The position numbers and the translations under genes are program-made. Shown here one piece after another: positions 49,675 to 59,258 of a stretch of 64,000 bases of DNA. The first letter of the stretch is position 1. Every line of letters begins with the position of its first letter. Source of the DNA: CAZWCX01 sp964632945. GTDB lineage: Bacteria; Planctomycetota; MHYJ01; WSZJ01; CAZWCX01. The DNA lies in contig CAZWCX010000026.1 of NCBI GenBank assembly GCA_964632945.1, forward strand, positions 3,732 to 67,731. Reading direction: 5' to 3'. The notes under the pieces were generated by a model. It worked only from the letters and a program-made list of their open reading frames with translations, was not told the DNA's origin and ran no database searches.

Positions 49675-50337
49675 ATGCCCAAGACCCGTGTGCAGGAACC
49701 CCTCCTCATCGTCGGCGCGGGCGATCAGGCCCGCGTCGTGTTGGACATCCTCGAAACCGGATCGCTCCCCTTCCGGCCAGCGGGCCTGATCGACGTCCTG
49801 CAACGGCCGGAGATCATCGGCACCAAGGTCGACGGAGTCATGGTGATCGGCGACTTGTCCGCGCTTCCCCGGGCCCAGGGTATGGGCTGCACCAAGGCCT
49901 TCGTCGCCGTGGGCGACAACCTGCGGCGCAAGGAGTACACGCACCAGGTCCTCAAGCACGGGCTGTCCCTGGCGACGCTCGCGCATCCCTCGGCGCAGGT
50001 TTCTCCCCGGGCGGTCCTCGGCGCCGGAGTCATCATCCACCACCTCGCGCTCGTAGGGACCGGCGCACGGGTCGAGGACGGGGCGATCGTGAATACCGGC
50101 GCCGGCGTGGACCACGACTGCCGGATCGGAACCTTCGCCCATGTCGCGCCCCACGCCGCACTGTGCGGCCGGGTCGTCGTCGGCGACCTCACCCTCATCG
50201 GAGTCGGCGCCTCGGTCCGCCCCGGGATCCGGATCGGACGCCGCGTCACGGTCGGCGCCGGCGCGACCGTCGTCGCGGACGTCGATGACGACCTCACGGT
50301 CGTGGGCGTGCCGGCACGAACCCTCCGGAAGAAATAG
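49675..50337 (+). CDS. neuD: NeuD-family sugar O-/N-acyltransferase
   Basis: 220-residue acyltransferase of the NeuD/PglD type. The N-terminal Rossmann-like domain begins LLIVGAGDQARVVLDIL and includes KAFVAVGDNLRRKEY; the rest is a left-handed beta helix of hexapeptide repeats (ARVEDGAIVNTGAGVDHDCR; LIGVGASVRPGI) ending VVGVPARTLRKK. The catalytic His of this fold is likely in NTGAGVDHDC. It probably acetylates the amino sugar or nonulosonic acid. ATG at 49675 starts 12 residues before the Rossmann strand; GTG at 49639 is an alternative. It lies 74 bp after neuC. Confidence 0.85.
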   Translation: MPKTRVQEPLLIVGAGDQARVVLDILETGSLPFRPAGLIDVLQRPEIIGTKVDGVMVIGDLSALPRAQGMGCTKAFVAVGDNLRRKEYTHQVLKHGLSLATLAHPSAQVSPRAVLGAGVIIHHLALVGTGARVEDGAIVNTGAGVDHDCRIGTFAHVAPHAALCGRVVVGDLTLIGVGASVRPGIRIGRRVTVGAGATVVADVDDDLTVVGVPARTLRKK

Positions 50338-50424
50338 CCGCGCCCGCCCCGGGATAGCGCCAAATCGTCCACTTCCCCACCGCCGCCGGCGCGAATTTCC
50401 CAAACGGAAGTCCGTCACGACCGG

Positions 50425-50430
50425 TATACT
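50425..50430 (+). promoter_or_regulatory. Possible -10 box of the RND operon
   Basis: TATACT 31 bp before the ATG at 50462, with GGGAG at 50445-50449 as ribosome site. No good -35 hexamer at the right distance. Confidence 0.35.
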
Positions 50431-50461
50431 ACGTCATTCTGCACGGGAGAACGTTCCCCCC

Positions 50462-51571
50462 ATGTCGACTCGCCCGTACCGCCTCCGGCTCCTCATCGTC
50501 GCGCTCTGCCTGGGGCCGCTGGTGCTTTCCGCCTGCAACAAGGCCGATGCCGGCAAGAACGGCGGACACCCCGCCAACGCCTCCGGAGACGCCCCCAAGA
50601 TCGAAGAGACCGTCCCGGTGGAGTGCATTTCCGCCTCGCGCGGCCCCATTTCGCGATTCCTGGCCACGACCTCCACCCTCGAGGCCCCCGAACGGGCGGA
50701 CGTGTTCGTGCGCGCCAACGGGATCGTCAAGGAAGTCTGTTGCGAGGAAGGCGACCCCGTGAAGGCCGGGCAACCCCTCGCGCTACTCCAGGAGAAAGAG
50801 GCGGCCCTCGCTGAGGAAAAGGCCCGACTCCAGTCCGAAAAGTTACGGTCGGACCTCACGCGCAAGGAGCGGATGGTCCGAGAGCGCCTGATCAGCCAGG
50901 AAACCTTCGAAGAAGCACGCCACGTCTCCCGCCAGGCCGACGTGGAATGGCGCCAGGCGCAATTGATGCTCGAGAATACCCGCATCCTCTCCCCGATCGA
51001 CGGCACCGTGACCGCGCGCCACCTGCGGGTCGGGGAGCTCGGAACCCTCAATCAGAAGGCCTACACGGTCGTCGACTTGCGAACCCTCGAATGCCTGGCG
51101 TTCATCCCCGAGAAACAAATTACCGCCCTCCGTCCCGACCAGAGCGCGCGGATCCTCGCCGACGCTCTGCCCGGACGCGTGTACGACGCCACGATCCTCC
51201 GCATCAGCCCGGTCGTGGATACCACCAGCGGCACCGTGAAGGCGACCTTGCGCGTCGAGAACGCGGATGGAAACCTGCGCGCAGGCATGTTCGTGAAGGT
51301 CAACATCGTCCTCGACACGAAGCCGGACGCCCTCCTGCTGCCCAAGAAGACGCTCCTCTACCAGGACGGCTCCCCGGGCGTGTACATCCTGGCCCCCGTG
51401 GATGCCGAGGGAAACTCCACCGTCCGGTGGACCCGGCTGGAGCTCGGCTACTCGGATGCCGAGCGCGTCGAAGTCGTGCGCGGCGTCGGTCCGGAAGACC
51501 GGATCGTGATCGTGGGCCAGCACGGTCTCAAGGAAGGCACCAAGGTTCGCATGCTTCAGGACGCGAAGTGA
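50462..51571 (+). CDS. RND efflux periplasmic adaptor lipoprotein
   Basis: 369-residue membrane-fusion protein. A lipoprotein signal with lipobox LSAC (C25) precedes the biotinyl-lipoyl-like half (VFVRANGIVKEVCCEEGDPV), an alpha-hairpin (residues about 115-165), the second lipoyl half (TRILSPIDGTVTARHLRVGE) and beta-barrel/membrane-proximal domains (DTTSGTVKATLRVEN, LRAGMFVKV). It links the RND pump to an outer-membrane channel. ATG at 50462 with GGGAG upstream; its stop overlaps the pump GTG (GTGA). No TolC-type channel gene is in the window. Confidence 0.92.
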   Translation: MSTRPYRLRLLIVALCLGPLVLSACNKADAGKNGGHPANASGDAPKIEETVPVECISASRGPISRFLATTSTLEAPERADVFVRANGIVKEVCCEEGDPVKAGQPLALLQEKEAALAEEKARLQSEKLRSDLTRKERMVRERLISQETFEEARHVSRQADVEWRQAQLMLENTRILSPIDGTVTARHLRVGELGTLNQKAYTVVDLRTLECLAFIPEKQITALRPDQSARILADALPGRVYDATILRISPVVDTTSGTVKATLRVENADGNLRAGMFVKVNIVLDTKPDALLLPKKTLLYQDGSPGVYILAPVDAEGNSTVRWTRLELGYSDAERVEVVRGVGPEDRIVIVGQHGLKEGTKVRMLQDAK

Positions 51572-54500
51572 TTCCCCCTCCCGATCCGGATCCGCCGTCC
51601 GGTTCCCGATCCGAGTCCTCTCCGGAACCCTCCGGGATCCGCAGTTCCGGGCCGAGCGGCGAAGACGCAGCGGAGAGCGGGCTCAACGCCTCCCCCGCCG
51701 GCCCCGCGGCGGAATCGCCCGCGCCGGACGACCCCCAGGCCGAACGCGGATGGATCGCCGCCGCCGTTCGGCGCCCGGTCGCCGTGCTGATGGCCGTCTC
51801 GGCTGCGGTCGTGTTCGGCTGGGTCTCGTACCACCGACTCTCTCTCAACCTGATGCCCAGCATCTCGTATCCCTCGATCACGCTGCGCACCGAAGTCCCC
51901 GGAGCGGCTCCCGAGGAAGTGGAGTCCCTGGTTGCCCGTCCGATCGAACAAGCGCTCGGAATCGTCTCCGGGCTCGTCAATCTGACGACGATCTCCCGCG
52001 CCGAGGTCTGCGACGCGGTGCTGGAGTTCGAATGGGACACGCCGATGTCTTCGGCGACCCAGGAGATCCGCGAAAAACTGGACACCATCAACCTGCCGCG
52101 AGAAGCCAAACGCCCGCTGATCCTGCGGTACGATCCCCAGCTCGACCCGATCCTGCGGCTGGGCCTGTCCTCCCGTTCGCCGGCGGCCGGAGACGCGGCC
52201 CGCGAGGGGACGGCCACGCGCCCTCCGACCTACGACCTGATTGCGCTGCGGAAACTCGGAGAGGACGAGATTCGCCGTGATCTCGAGACGGTCCCCGGGG
52301 TCGCCGCGGTGAAGGTGCGCGGCGGACTGGAGGAGGAGATCCGCGTCGAGGTGAATGAGACCGCCCTCATTTCCCTGAATCTCACGATCGACGAGATCCA
52401 CCAGCGACTCCAGCGGGAGAACGTCAACCTGGCCGGCGGCATGTTGCGCGAGGGGGAAACCGAATACCTCGTGCGCACGCTGAACGAGTTCCGCTCGCTC
52501 GAGGAGATCTCGGACCTGACCGTCGCGCAACGCAACGGGGTGGAGATCCGGTTGCGGGACGTCGGCCGCGTCCTGCGTACCCACCGGGAGCGCACCGTTT
52601 ACACGCGGGTGAACGGAACCGACAGCGTGGAGATCGACATCTTCCGCGAGGCGGATGCCAATCTCGTGGCGGTGGCCGACGCCGTGCGCAGTCGGATCTT
52701 CGGCGCGCCCCCGCCGGCCTGGTCCAAATGGATCCGGCTGTCCGGGGGAGACGGGAAAGACGCGAAAGACGGAAAGAAGATCGACGCGGGCCCCCGCCCG
52801 CTGGTCGAGAAGCTGCCCACGGGGGTCGGAATCGACGTCCTTGCCGACCAGTCCACCTTCGTCCGCAGCGCCCTGGAGGAGGTCCGGGGCACCGCGATCG
52901 ACGGCGGTATCCTGGCCGTCGTCATTCTCTTCCTCTTTCTGCGCAAGATGCGCCCGACCTTGATCGTCGGCATCGCCATCCCCCTGTCGATCGTGGCCAC
53001 CTTCGGCCTCATGCACCTCTTCGGCGTCCACCTGAACGTGATGTCGCTGGGCGGACTCGCCCTGGGCGTCGGGATGATGGTCGACAATTCCATCGTGGTG
53101 CTCGAGAGCGTCGACCGGCGCTCCTCCGCGGGCGAGGCGCCCCTCCTGGCCGCCATCCGCGGCACTCGCGAGGTCGCCGCCGCCGTGGTGGCCTCCACGC
53201 TGACGACGGTCGTGGTCTTTCTGCCGATCGCCTTCGTGGAGGGCGTGGCCGGGCAGGTGTTTCGCGATCAGGCTCTCACGGTCGTCTTCTCGCTGGTCTC
53301 CTCCCTCGCAGTCGCGCTGTGGTTCGTCCCCACCATCGTGGCCCGGCGTCTCGGCAGCGCCGGGGGAGATCCGGGTCCCCGAACCTGGCGGCAGTGGATG
53401 GACTTCCCGCGCTGCCACCAGCCTCTCCGGCAGGCCTGGCGCGACCGGAAGGCCGCCCTCGAAGCGGGGGAAGGCGTTGCCCTGCTGACCCTGGAAGTCG
53501 GCTGGCTCGCGCTGCGCTTTCCCGTCGACGCCGTCCTCGACCTGCTCCGGGTGATCCTGGTCCTCGCCGTCCTGGTCTCCCTCGCCGGCGCGTCGATGCT
53601 GGTCCGCGGCATCATCCGGCTCATCGAGTGGATCTCGGCGCCCCCGGCGCGGCTGCTGGACGCCCTGCTCCACCTCGTCGATGCCTCGCTGGCTCCGCTC
53701 ATTCACGGCCTCGCGCGACGCCCGGGGGTCGTGTTCGTCGGGTGCGCGGCCGCGATGTGGTTCGCCTACGCGCAGTTCCGCGACCTGGGCGCCGAATTGA
53801 TCCCGCGCGTCCACCAGGGGGAGTTCACCGTCGAAATCGCCCTCCCCATCGGCACGCCGATCGATTCAACCGCCGCGGCCATCCGTCGGGTCGAGCAGGT
53901 TCTCGCCGAGGTGCCCGAAATCGAGCGATTCGCGACCGTGATCGGCGCGGAGCGCGACACCAATCGCCCTTCCGACGAGGGGGAACACACCGCCCGCCTG
54001 TCCGTGTTCCTGCGCGCCACGGGGGACCTCGCGTCCGCGGAAGAGCGGGTCATCGAGCGCCTCCGTTCCCGCCTGAGCGACATCCCCGGGCTCGCCTCCT
54101 ACCGGTTCGGCCATCCGGTCCTCTTCACCTTCCGCAATCCCATCGAAGTCGAGGTCCAGGGGCACGACCTCACCCTCCTGCGACGGATGGCAGCGCAGGT
54201 CACGGAAAATATGTCCAGGATTCCCGGCCTGCGCGACGTACGGTCCACCCTTGCGCGCGGCCATCCGGAGATGGTGATCCGCTACGATCGGACCCGTCTG
54301 GCGCAGTACGGGCTCAGTCCATCCCAGGTCGCCGGCGCCATTCGCAAGAAGGTCCAGGGCGAGGTCGCCACGCAGCTGACCGAGGGAGACCGGCAGATCG
54401 AAATCGTGGTCCGCGGGCGCGAGGAGGAGTCCGGGACGGTGGAGCGCGTCCGCGGCCTCGTGGTCAATCCGACCGCGGAAATCCCGCTCCCCCTGTCCGC

Positions 54501-55221
54501 AGTCGCCGACGTGACGCAAGAGGAGGGCCCCAGCGAGGTGCGTCGAATCGGACAGCAACGCGCGGTCGTCGTCAGCGCGCAAGTCGCCGGCTTCGCGGTC
54601 GGACGGAAGATCGCCGAGATCGAGCAGACCCTGCGAGACCTCCCGCGTCCCGACGGATTCACGCTCTCCCTGAGCGGGCAGAATCGCGAGATGCAGGTCT
54701 CCATCCAGAGCCTGTGGCTTGCGCTCGGCTTGGCGGCCTTCCTCGTCTACGTCGTCATGGCCTCCCAGTTCGAATCCCTGCTGCACCCCCTGATCATCAT
54801 GCTCTCCCTGCCGCTGGCGTTCGTGGGCGTCGCACCGGTCCTCCACGGACTGCAGATTTCCCTGTCGATCGTGGTGTTCCTGGGGATGATCGTGCTCGCC
54901 GGCATCGTGGTGAACAACGCCATCGTGTTGGTGGATTACGCCAACCAACTGCGGGACCGGGGCATGCCGCCGGTCGAGGCCGTCGCCCGGTCGGCGAGCG
55001 TGCGGCTGCGTCCGATCCTGATGACCACCCTGACCACGGTGCTTGGACTGCTGCCCATGGGGCTGGGCCTCGGAGAAGGCACCGAGGTGCGGGTGCCGAT
55101 GGCGATCACGATCATCGCCGGACTGAGCATGTCGACGATTCTGACGCTGGTGGTCATCCCCGTGATCTACGCCCGGGTGACCTCCGCAGCGCCGCCGCCA
55201 CCGGACGGCCGGCAGGGATGA
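51568..55221 (+). CDS. RND-family efflux permease (HAE1-like) with an extra central insertion
   Basis: 1217-residue inner-membrane pump. After an unusual 60-residue acidic/proline N-terminus comes TM1 (AVLMAVSAAVVFGWVSY), the porter domains, TM4 with GVGMMVDNSIVVLESV (proton-relay Asp followed by Asn, as in many non-AcrB HAE1 pumps) and the C-terminal half with LPLAFVGVAPVLHGL and GIVVNNAIVLVDYANQLRDR. Between the two halves (residues about 595-720) is a longer linker than in AcrB, holding extra hydrophobic segments (LLRVILVLAVLVSLAGASML). GTG start overlaps the adaptor stop, so the pair is co-translated. Substrates unknown. Confidence 0.92.
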   Translation: MIPPPDPDPPSGSRSESSPEPSGIRSSGPSGEDAAESGLNASPAGPAAESPAPDDPQAERGWIAAAVRRPVAVLMAVSAAVVFGWVSYHRLSLNLMPSISYPSITLRTEVPGAAPEEVESLVARPIEQALGIVSGLVNLTTISRAEVCDAVLEFEWDTPMSSATQEIREKLDTINLPREAKRPLILRYDPQLDPILRLGLSSRSPAAGDAAREGTATRPPTYDLIALRKLGEDEIRRDLETVPGVAAVKVRGGLEEEIRVEVNETALISLNLTIDEIHQRLQRENVNLAGGMLREGETEYLVRTLNEFRSLEEISDLTVAQRNGVEIRLRDVGRVLRTHRERTVYTRVNGTDSVEIDIFREADANLVAVADAVRSRIFGAPPPAWSKWIRLSGGDGKDAKDGKKIDAGPRPLVEKLPTGVGIDVLADQSTFVRSALEEVRGTAIDGGILAVVILFLFLRKMRPTLIVGIAIPLSIVATFGLMHLFGVHLNVMSLGGLALGVGMMVDNSIVVLESVDRRSSAGEAPLLAAIRGTREVAAAVVASTLTTVVVFLPIAFVEGVAGQVFRDQALTVVFSLVSSLAVALWFVPTIVARRLGSAGGDPGPRTWRQWMDFPRCHQPLRQAWRDRKAALEAGEGVALLTLEVGWLALRFPVDAVLDLLRVILVLAVLVSLAGASMLVRGIIRLIEWISAPPARLLDALLHLVDASLAPLIHGLARRPGVVFVGCAAAMWFAYAQFRDLGAELIPRVHQGEFTVEIALPIGTPIDSTAAAIRRVEQVLAEVPEIERFATVIGAERDTNRPSDEGEHTARLSVFLRATGDLASAEERVIERLRSRLSDIPGLASYRFGHPVLFTFRNPIEVEVQGHDLTLLRRMAAQVTENMSRIPGLRDVRSTLARGHPEMVIRYDRTRLAQYGLSPSQVAGAIRKKVQGEVATQLTEGDRQIEIVVRGREEESGTVERVRGLVVNPTAEIPLPLSAVADVTQEEGPSEVRRIGQQRAVVVSAQVAGFAVGRKIAEIEQTLRDLPRPDGFTLSLSGQNREMQVSIQSLWLALGLAAFLVYVVMASQFESLLHPLIIMLSLPLAFVGVAPVLHGLQISLSIVVFLGMIVLAGIVVNNAIVLVDYANQLRDRGMPPVEAVARSASVRLRPILMTTLTTVLGLLPMGLGLGEGTEVRVPMAITIIAGLSMSTILTLVVIPVIYARVTSAAPPPPDGRQG

Positions 55222-55245
55222 GTCCGGGGAAGGGGCGTCGCCGGC

Positions 55246-56139
55246 TCAGCGGACCCCCTCCGGAAAGACTCTTGCGGGGCGCCACTCCGCGGCGACCCGT
55301 CTCACCACGGCCACAAGCTCGCCCGCGGCGTCCGTGGCCAGCCCGAACCCGCCCCCGGGAACCGGGGAACCGGCCGCCGAATCGATGGGGATGCGTCGGC
55401 CGCGCCGGAGTCGCTGCGCCTCCGCCGTCGTCACCGGAACCCCGGGCAAGTGGGCGACCCCTTCCCGCACGGGACGAAACGCCCGTCCCGGGGGGTCCCG
55501 TCCCTCCGGGAGCGATGCCGGAGCGACCGCCGCCACGACGTCGAACGGGCCCACACGAGTGCGCCGAAGCCAGGACATCGCCGCCCCGCATCCCAGGACC
55601 GCGCCCAGATCGTGACACAGGGTGCGAACGTACGTCCCCTTGGAGACCCGCACCGTGAACTCGGCCTCCGGCAGGGCGATTCGTTCGATCCGCCACGCGT
55701 GCACCGTCACGCGCCGCGGCCGGCGCTCGACTTCCTGCCCGGCCCGGGCGAGGTCGACCAGTTTGCGCCCTCCCACCTTGAGCGCGGACACCATCGGTGG
55801 AACCTGATCCCGCTCCCCGACGAAGCCCGCGCAAGCCTCACGCAGCGCCGATTCGGTGACGTCCCCCCACTCCCGCTCCGCCACCACCCTCCCGGTCGTA
55901 TCTTGCGTGTCGGTGACGAGCCCGAGGCGAAGCCGGCCTTGGTACTCCTTGTCGAACCCCTCCATCCAGGGGACGGCCTTGAGCGCCTCGCCGATGCAAA
56001 GCACGAGGAGTCCCTCGGCCGCAGGGTCGAGGGTGCCGAGGTGGCCAACCCTGCGGGTTCCGGCCCACCTCCGGACCGCCGCGACGACGTCATGCGAGGT
56101 GGGACCCGCGGGCTTGTCGACCAGAAGAAGGCCGTTCAT
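55246..56139 (-). CDS. truB: tRNA pseudouridine(55) synthase
   Basis: 297-residue TruB. GLLLVDKPAGPTSHDVV, catalytic D38 in VGHLGTLDPAAEGLL, YQGRLRLGLVTDTQDTTG, QVPPMVSALKVGGRKL and VSKGTYVRTLCHDLG are all diagnostic. It makes pseudouridine 55 in the T-loop of tRNAs. The C-terminal about 60 residues correspond to a PUA-like end. ATG at 56139 overlaps the stop of the LptC/LptA-like gene (ATGA), so a housekeeping RNA enzyme is coupled to LPS export here. It converges on the RND operon with a 24-bp gap. Confidence 0.95.
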   Translation of the reverse strand: MNGLLLVDKPAGPTSHDVVAAVRRWAGTRRVGHLGTLDPAAEGLLVLCIGEALKAVPWMEGFDKEYQGRLRLGLVTDTQDTTGRVVAEREWGDVTESALREACAGFVGERDQVPPMVSALKVGGRKLVDLARAGQEVERRPRRVTVHAWRIERIALPEAEFTVRVSKGTYVRTLCHDLGAVLGCGAAMSWLRRTRVGPFDVVAAVAPASLPEGRDPPGRAFRPVREGVAHLPGVPVTTAEAQRLRRGRRIPIDSAAGSPVPGGGFGLATDAAGELVAVVRRVAAEWRPARVFPEGVR

Positions 56140-58634
56140 CGTCGATCGGGACGGCGACGATCGTCGCGATCGGAGGGCTTCTCCTCCCTCTTCTTCTCCT
56201 CCGGCGTGGTCGAGGGCTGCAGCGGCTTCCGCGGCTGCGTGGGCGGATCGGGAGTCGTGCCGGCGGTCTTGCCGCGTTCGTCGGGCACGGGAAGGCGTGC
56301 CCCTTCCCGCAACAGAATACGGCCGCGCGACTTGCGGTTGATTGCGGTGATGTTCCGCCAATCCTGGCTGGCGGTGATTTCTTCGCCGACGAACAGGCTG
56401 CCCTCATGATGGACGAGGGCGTACGGGTGGCGCTTGAGGACCAGTTCACGGGTGGTCAGGTTCCAGCCCAGGAAGGCGGCCACCGCCGAGCCCTGCGCAT
56501 CGCTGACGACGACGTTTCCGGTCGAAACGACGCGTTCCACCTCGTTCCGGTCGGTGTTGACGTAGGCGATCAGCTTGTCGCAGCGGATGCGTCCCTGCTC
56601 ACGGCGGACGACCACGTCGCGGAGGAAGTGCATGCGCGAGCCGTTGTTGACGACGATCGCGTCGCCCGTGCAGCTGATGGTGATGCGTTCCCGCCGCCGG
56701 TCTCCCGCTCCGGGGGCGCCGACGAGGTGATGCACGGTGACGCGTTTGCGCCCTTCGAGCAGGACGATCCCGCGCTTGGGCGAGATGCGGATCGAGGAGC
56801 TTTCGATCACGTGTTCCCGGTCGAGGATGCGGGCGAAGGGATCGCCCCGGAGGACCATCCGGTCCTCGGCATTCACCCAGGTGAGCTTGTCGGCAAAGGC
56901 GCGTTGCTTGCCGCCGTCCAGGGAGACGTCGCCGAGCGCCACGAGGGCCTGCAGATCCTTCATGCCTTCCCCGAAGCGGATCTCCTGCCGCTTGGCGGAG
57001 ACGCGCCACGAGGAGTCGTCGGTCCCGGCGGATCCGCCCAGCAGCCGCGGTCCGTCCCTCTGCGGCAACTGGACGACGGAGACGGCGTCCTCCTCGCAGG
57101 TCACGAGGCGGGCCACCTGGTCGATGGTGATGCGGCGGCCGGACAGTCGGTTCCGATTCTGGAGCACTTCGGCGGGACGTTCCCCGGAAAGCCGGATGCC
57201 CTGATGGGCCCGGTCCCACTCGAGCAGGTCGCTGCGCGCGGTGACCTGCGCGTCGACGAACAGGACGTCGCCGGTGGCGACGAGCGAGGAAATCTCGGGG
57301 GTTCCGCCGGCGCCGGAGTCCCCTGCGACCGGCGGGGCGAATTCGACGGTGAGGTGACGGCAGAGCAGGCTCATCGTCCCGCTGCGTACGAGGACCTGGT
57401 TCTCGAACTCGGCGGTCTGGCCGAGCCGCTCTCCCTTCTGTCCGCGCACGAATCGCGCATTGCCCGCGCAGGTGATTTCCATGCGACCGCCGACGCCGGT
57501 CGCCGCCCCGTCACCGGCGCCAGACGCCCCGTCGTTCCCCTCGCCCACGCCGGGCGTGAGCGAGAACCCTCGCGGCATCGCGAGCGTGAACCATTTGTAT
57601 GGACCCATGAACGACATCGTCTGGCGCAGGCCCGAGACGTCGTTTTCGACCACCATGCTGTCCGCGTCCGCGGTTCCCCGGCGATCCGAGAGCCGGCTGT
57701 CGCCCGACGAGTGCAGAACTTCGACCGCCAGGCGGCCCTGCCCCCGCGCGTCTTTATCCTCCAGAAACAGGATTTCCAGGGTGTCCGTGGCCAGCGAAGT
57801 CGTGACCGCCTGAAGTTGCTGCCGAAGCAGCAGGACATTGTCCTTGAGCGTGACCCGGTGGCGCATGCGTCCCGTCACCTCGTCCTTGTCGAGCCGCTCC
57901 ATGAAGAGCGGACCGTCGGAGGTGATGATGAGAACATCCTCGCCGGCGGGATCGTCCGGACGGGGGGCCTTCCTACGGGACTCGACGAACATGGGATCCA
58001 AGTCCGTTTCCGTCGGGGCGCCGCGCGGACCGAGGAAGTCGAGCTCCGTGCCGCGCAGCACCATGCGAACGCCCTGCTGGAGCGTGAACCGCTCCAGTTT
58101 GATTGCGCTGTCCAGGCGCTGTCCGCGGATTTCCAGCTTGGGACGTGTGATCGCGACTTCCTCGTCCGTGAAGACGCGCTTTTCGACGAACTCGGAAACG
58201 AGGGTGGGTGTGTGCAACCGCGTTCCCTCGTCGGTGATCGCGGTGACGCCGCCGGAGAGATGGGCCGTGCCCTTGCGGCGATGGATTTCCCCGCCCGTCG
58301 CGGAGAAGGACACCGACCGCTGGGTCCCGTCGGCCCGCCTCTTCTCATAAAAGGTGAGTTGCGGATCGCGCACGACGGCACGATCCTCGCCGAATACGTC
58401 CGCCGCCTTGCCGCGGGTCTCCCATACCAACTCGTCGCCCGAGTAGTGCGGAGCGTAATAATCCTCCACGCGCTGGAGGGGAACCATCTCCTGGGAGCCG
58501 GGCTCGAACGGCACGCTGGTGTTCACGGACGGCTGTGCATTGACCTGCGGCCGGATCACCGGCTGGCTGCCGCGCACGAATTGCCAGAGGATCGTGAGGC
58601 CCCCCAGGAGGAACAGAACGCCGAGTTTCTTCAT
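56136..58634 (-). CDS. LptC-LptA-like LPS export protein with several OstA-type domains
   Basis: 832-residue protein with an N-terminal signal-anchor (KLGVLFLLGGLTILWQFV). Residues about 60-180 resemble LptC (SGDELVWETRGKAADVFGE, VVRDPQLTFYE, HLSGGVTAITDEGTRLHTP). The rest consists of repeated LptA/OstA-type beta strands (EITCAGNARFVRGQKGE; RHLTVEFAPP; ISCTGDAIVVNNGSRMHFL; KLIAYVNTDRNEVERVVSTG), ending in a proline/charged tail. It would form a long anchored periplasmic slide carrying LPS toward the outer membrane. E. coli LptC and LptA are separate and under 200 residues, so this is a marked expansion. It lies between kdsC and truB. Confidence 0.8.
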   Translation of the reverse strand: MKKLGVLFLLGGLTILWQFVRGSQPVIRPQVNAQPSVNTSVPFEPGSQEMVPLQRVEDYYAPHYSGDELVWETRGKAADVFGEDRAVVRDPQLTFYEKRRADGTQRSVSFSATGGEIHRRKGTAHLSGGVTAITDEGTRLHTPTLVSEFVEKRVFTDEEVAITRPKLEIRGQRLDSAIKLERFTLQQGVRMVLRGTELDFLGPRGAPTETDLDPMFVESRRKAPRPDDPAGEDVLIITSDGPLFMERLDKDEVTGRMRHRVTLKDNVLLLRQQLQAVTTSLATDTLEILFLEDKDARGQGRLAVEVLHSSGDSRLSDRRGTADADSMVVENDVSGLRQTMSFMGPYKWFTLAMPRGFSLTPGVGEGNDGASGAGDGAATGVGGRMEITCAGNARFVRGQKGERLGQTAEFENQVLVRSGTMSLLCRHLTVEFAPPVAGDSGAGGTPEISSLVATGDVLFVDAQVTARSDLLEWDRAHQGIRLSGERPAEVLQNRNRLSGRRITIDQVARLVTCEEDAVSVVQLPQRDGPRLLGGSAGTDDSSWRVSAKRQEIRFGEGMKDLQALVALGDVSLDGGKQRAFADKLTWVNAEDRMVLRGDPFARILDREHVIESSSIRISPKRGIVLLEGRKRVTVHHLVGAPGAGDRRRERITISCTGDAIVVNNGSRMHFLRDVVVRREQGRIRCDKLIAYVNTDRNEVERVVSTGNVVVSDAQGSAVAAFLGWNLTTRELVLKRHPYALVHHEGSLFVGEEITASQDWRNITAINRKSRGRILLREGARLPVPDERGKTAGTTPDPPTQPRKPLQPSTTPEEKKREEKPSDRDDRRRPDRR

Positions 58635-58646
58635 GGGGAGGCCTCC

Positions 58647-59258
58647 TCACGCCTTCTTGCCGTAGCGGGTCACGCTGCGGCGGAGCGACGCGGGCGGCTC
58701 GAACGCCGCGTCGCGATAGGTCTTCACCAACCCGTCCCAGAGGCCGCGAGCCTTGAGCAGCAACTCCGAGACCTCGCGGACCGCCCCCTTCCCCCCGGGT
58801 GCCGTGGTGACCCAATCCGCGGCGCGCCGAACGTCGGGGACCGCGCTGGCCACCGCCACCGAGAGGCCGACACGATCGAACAGGCAGAGGTCCGCCAGGT
58901 CGTCGCCCATGAAACAGACCTCCTCGGCACTCACGCCCGTGCGACGAAGCAGATCCTCGAGCGCGTCGACCTTTCTCAGCCATCCCTGATAGACCCAGTC
59001 GATCTTGAGCTCGCGAGCGCGGCGTTCGGTCGCCGGCGAAGACCGGCCGCTGATGATCGCGATCCCGTACCCCTCGCGACGAAGATAGGCGATCCCCGAT
59101 CCGTCCACGACGTGGAATACTTTGATCTCGGATCCGTCCGACGCCCAGCGAATCGATCCGTCCGTCAGCACCCCGTCCACGTCGCAGACCAGCAGTCGGA
59201 TCTTGCGCGCGGCCCGCAAGACCTTCGCCGTCACCGCCCGGTTGCCCTGCCTGGCCAT
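58647..59258 (-). CDS. kdsC: 3-deoxy-D-manno-octulosonate 8-phosphate phosphatase
   Basis: 203-residue HAD-family phosphatase producing KDO from KDO-8-phosphate. Motif I LLVCDVDGVLTDGSI with D26 and D28, motif II IISGRSSPA, conserved Lys in APGGKGAVREV, and motif IV CFMGDDLADLCLF. The short C0-type HAD without a cap is typical of KdsC. The C-terminal 35 residues extend beyond E. coli KdsC. ATG at 59258 shares its A with the kdsD stop (TGATG). The next gene, the LptC/LptA-like protein, starts 12 bp later. Confidence 0.93.
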   Translation of the reverse strand: MARQGNRAVTAKVLRAARKIRLLVCDVDGVLTDGSIRWASDGSEIKVFHVVDGSGIAYLRREGYGIAIISGRSSPATERRARELKIDWVYQGWLRKVDALEDLLRRTGVSAEEVCFMGDDLADLCLFDRVGLSVAVASAVPDVRRAADWVTTAPGGKGAVREVSELLLKARGLWDGLVKTYRDAAFEPPASLRRSVTRYGKKA

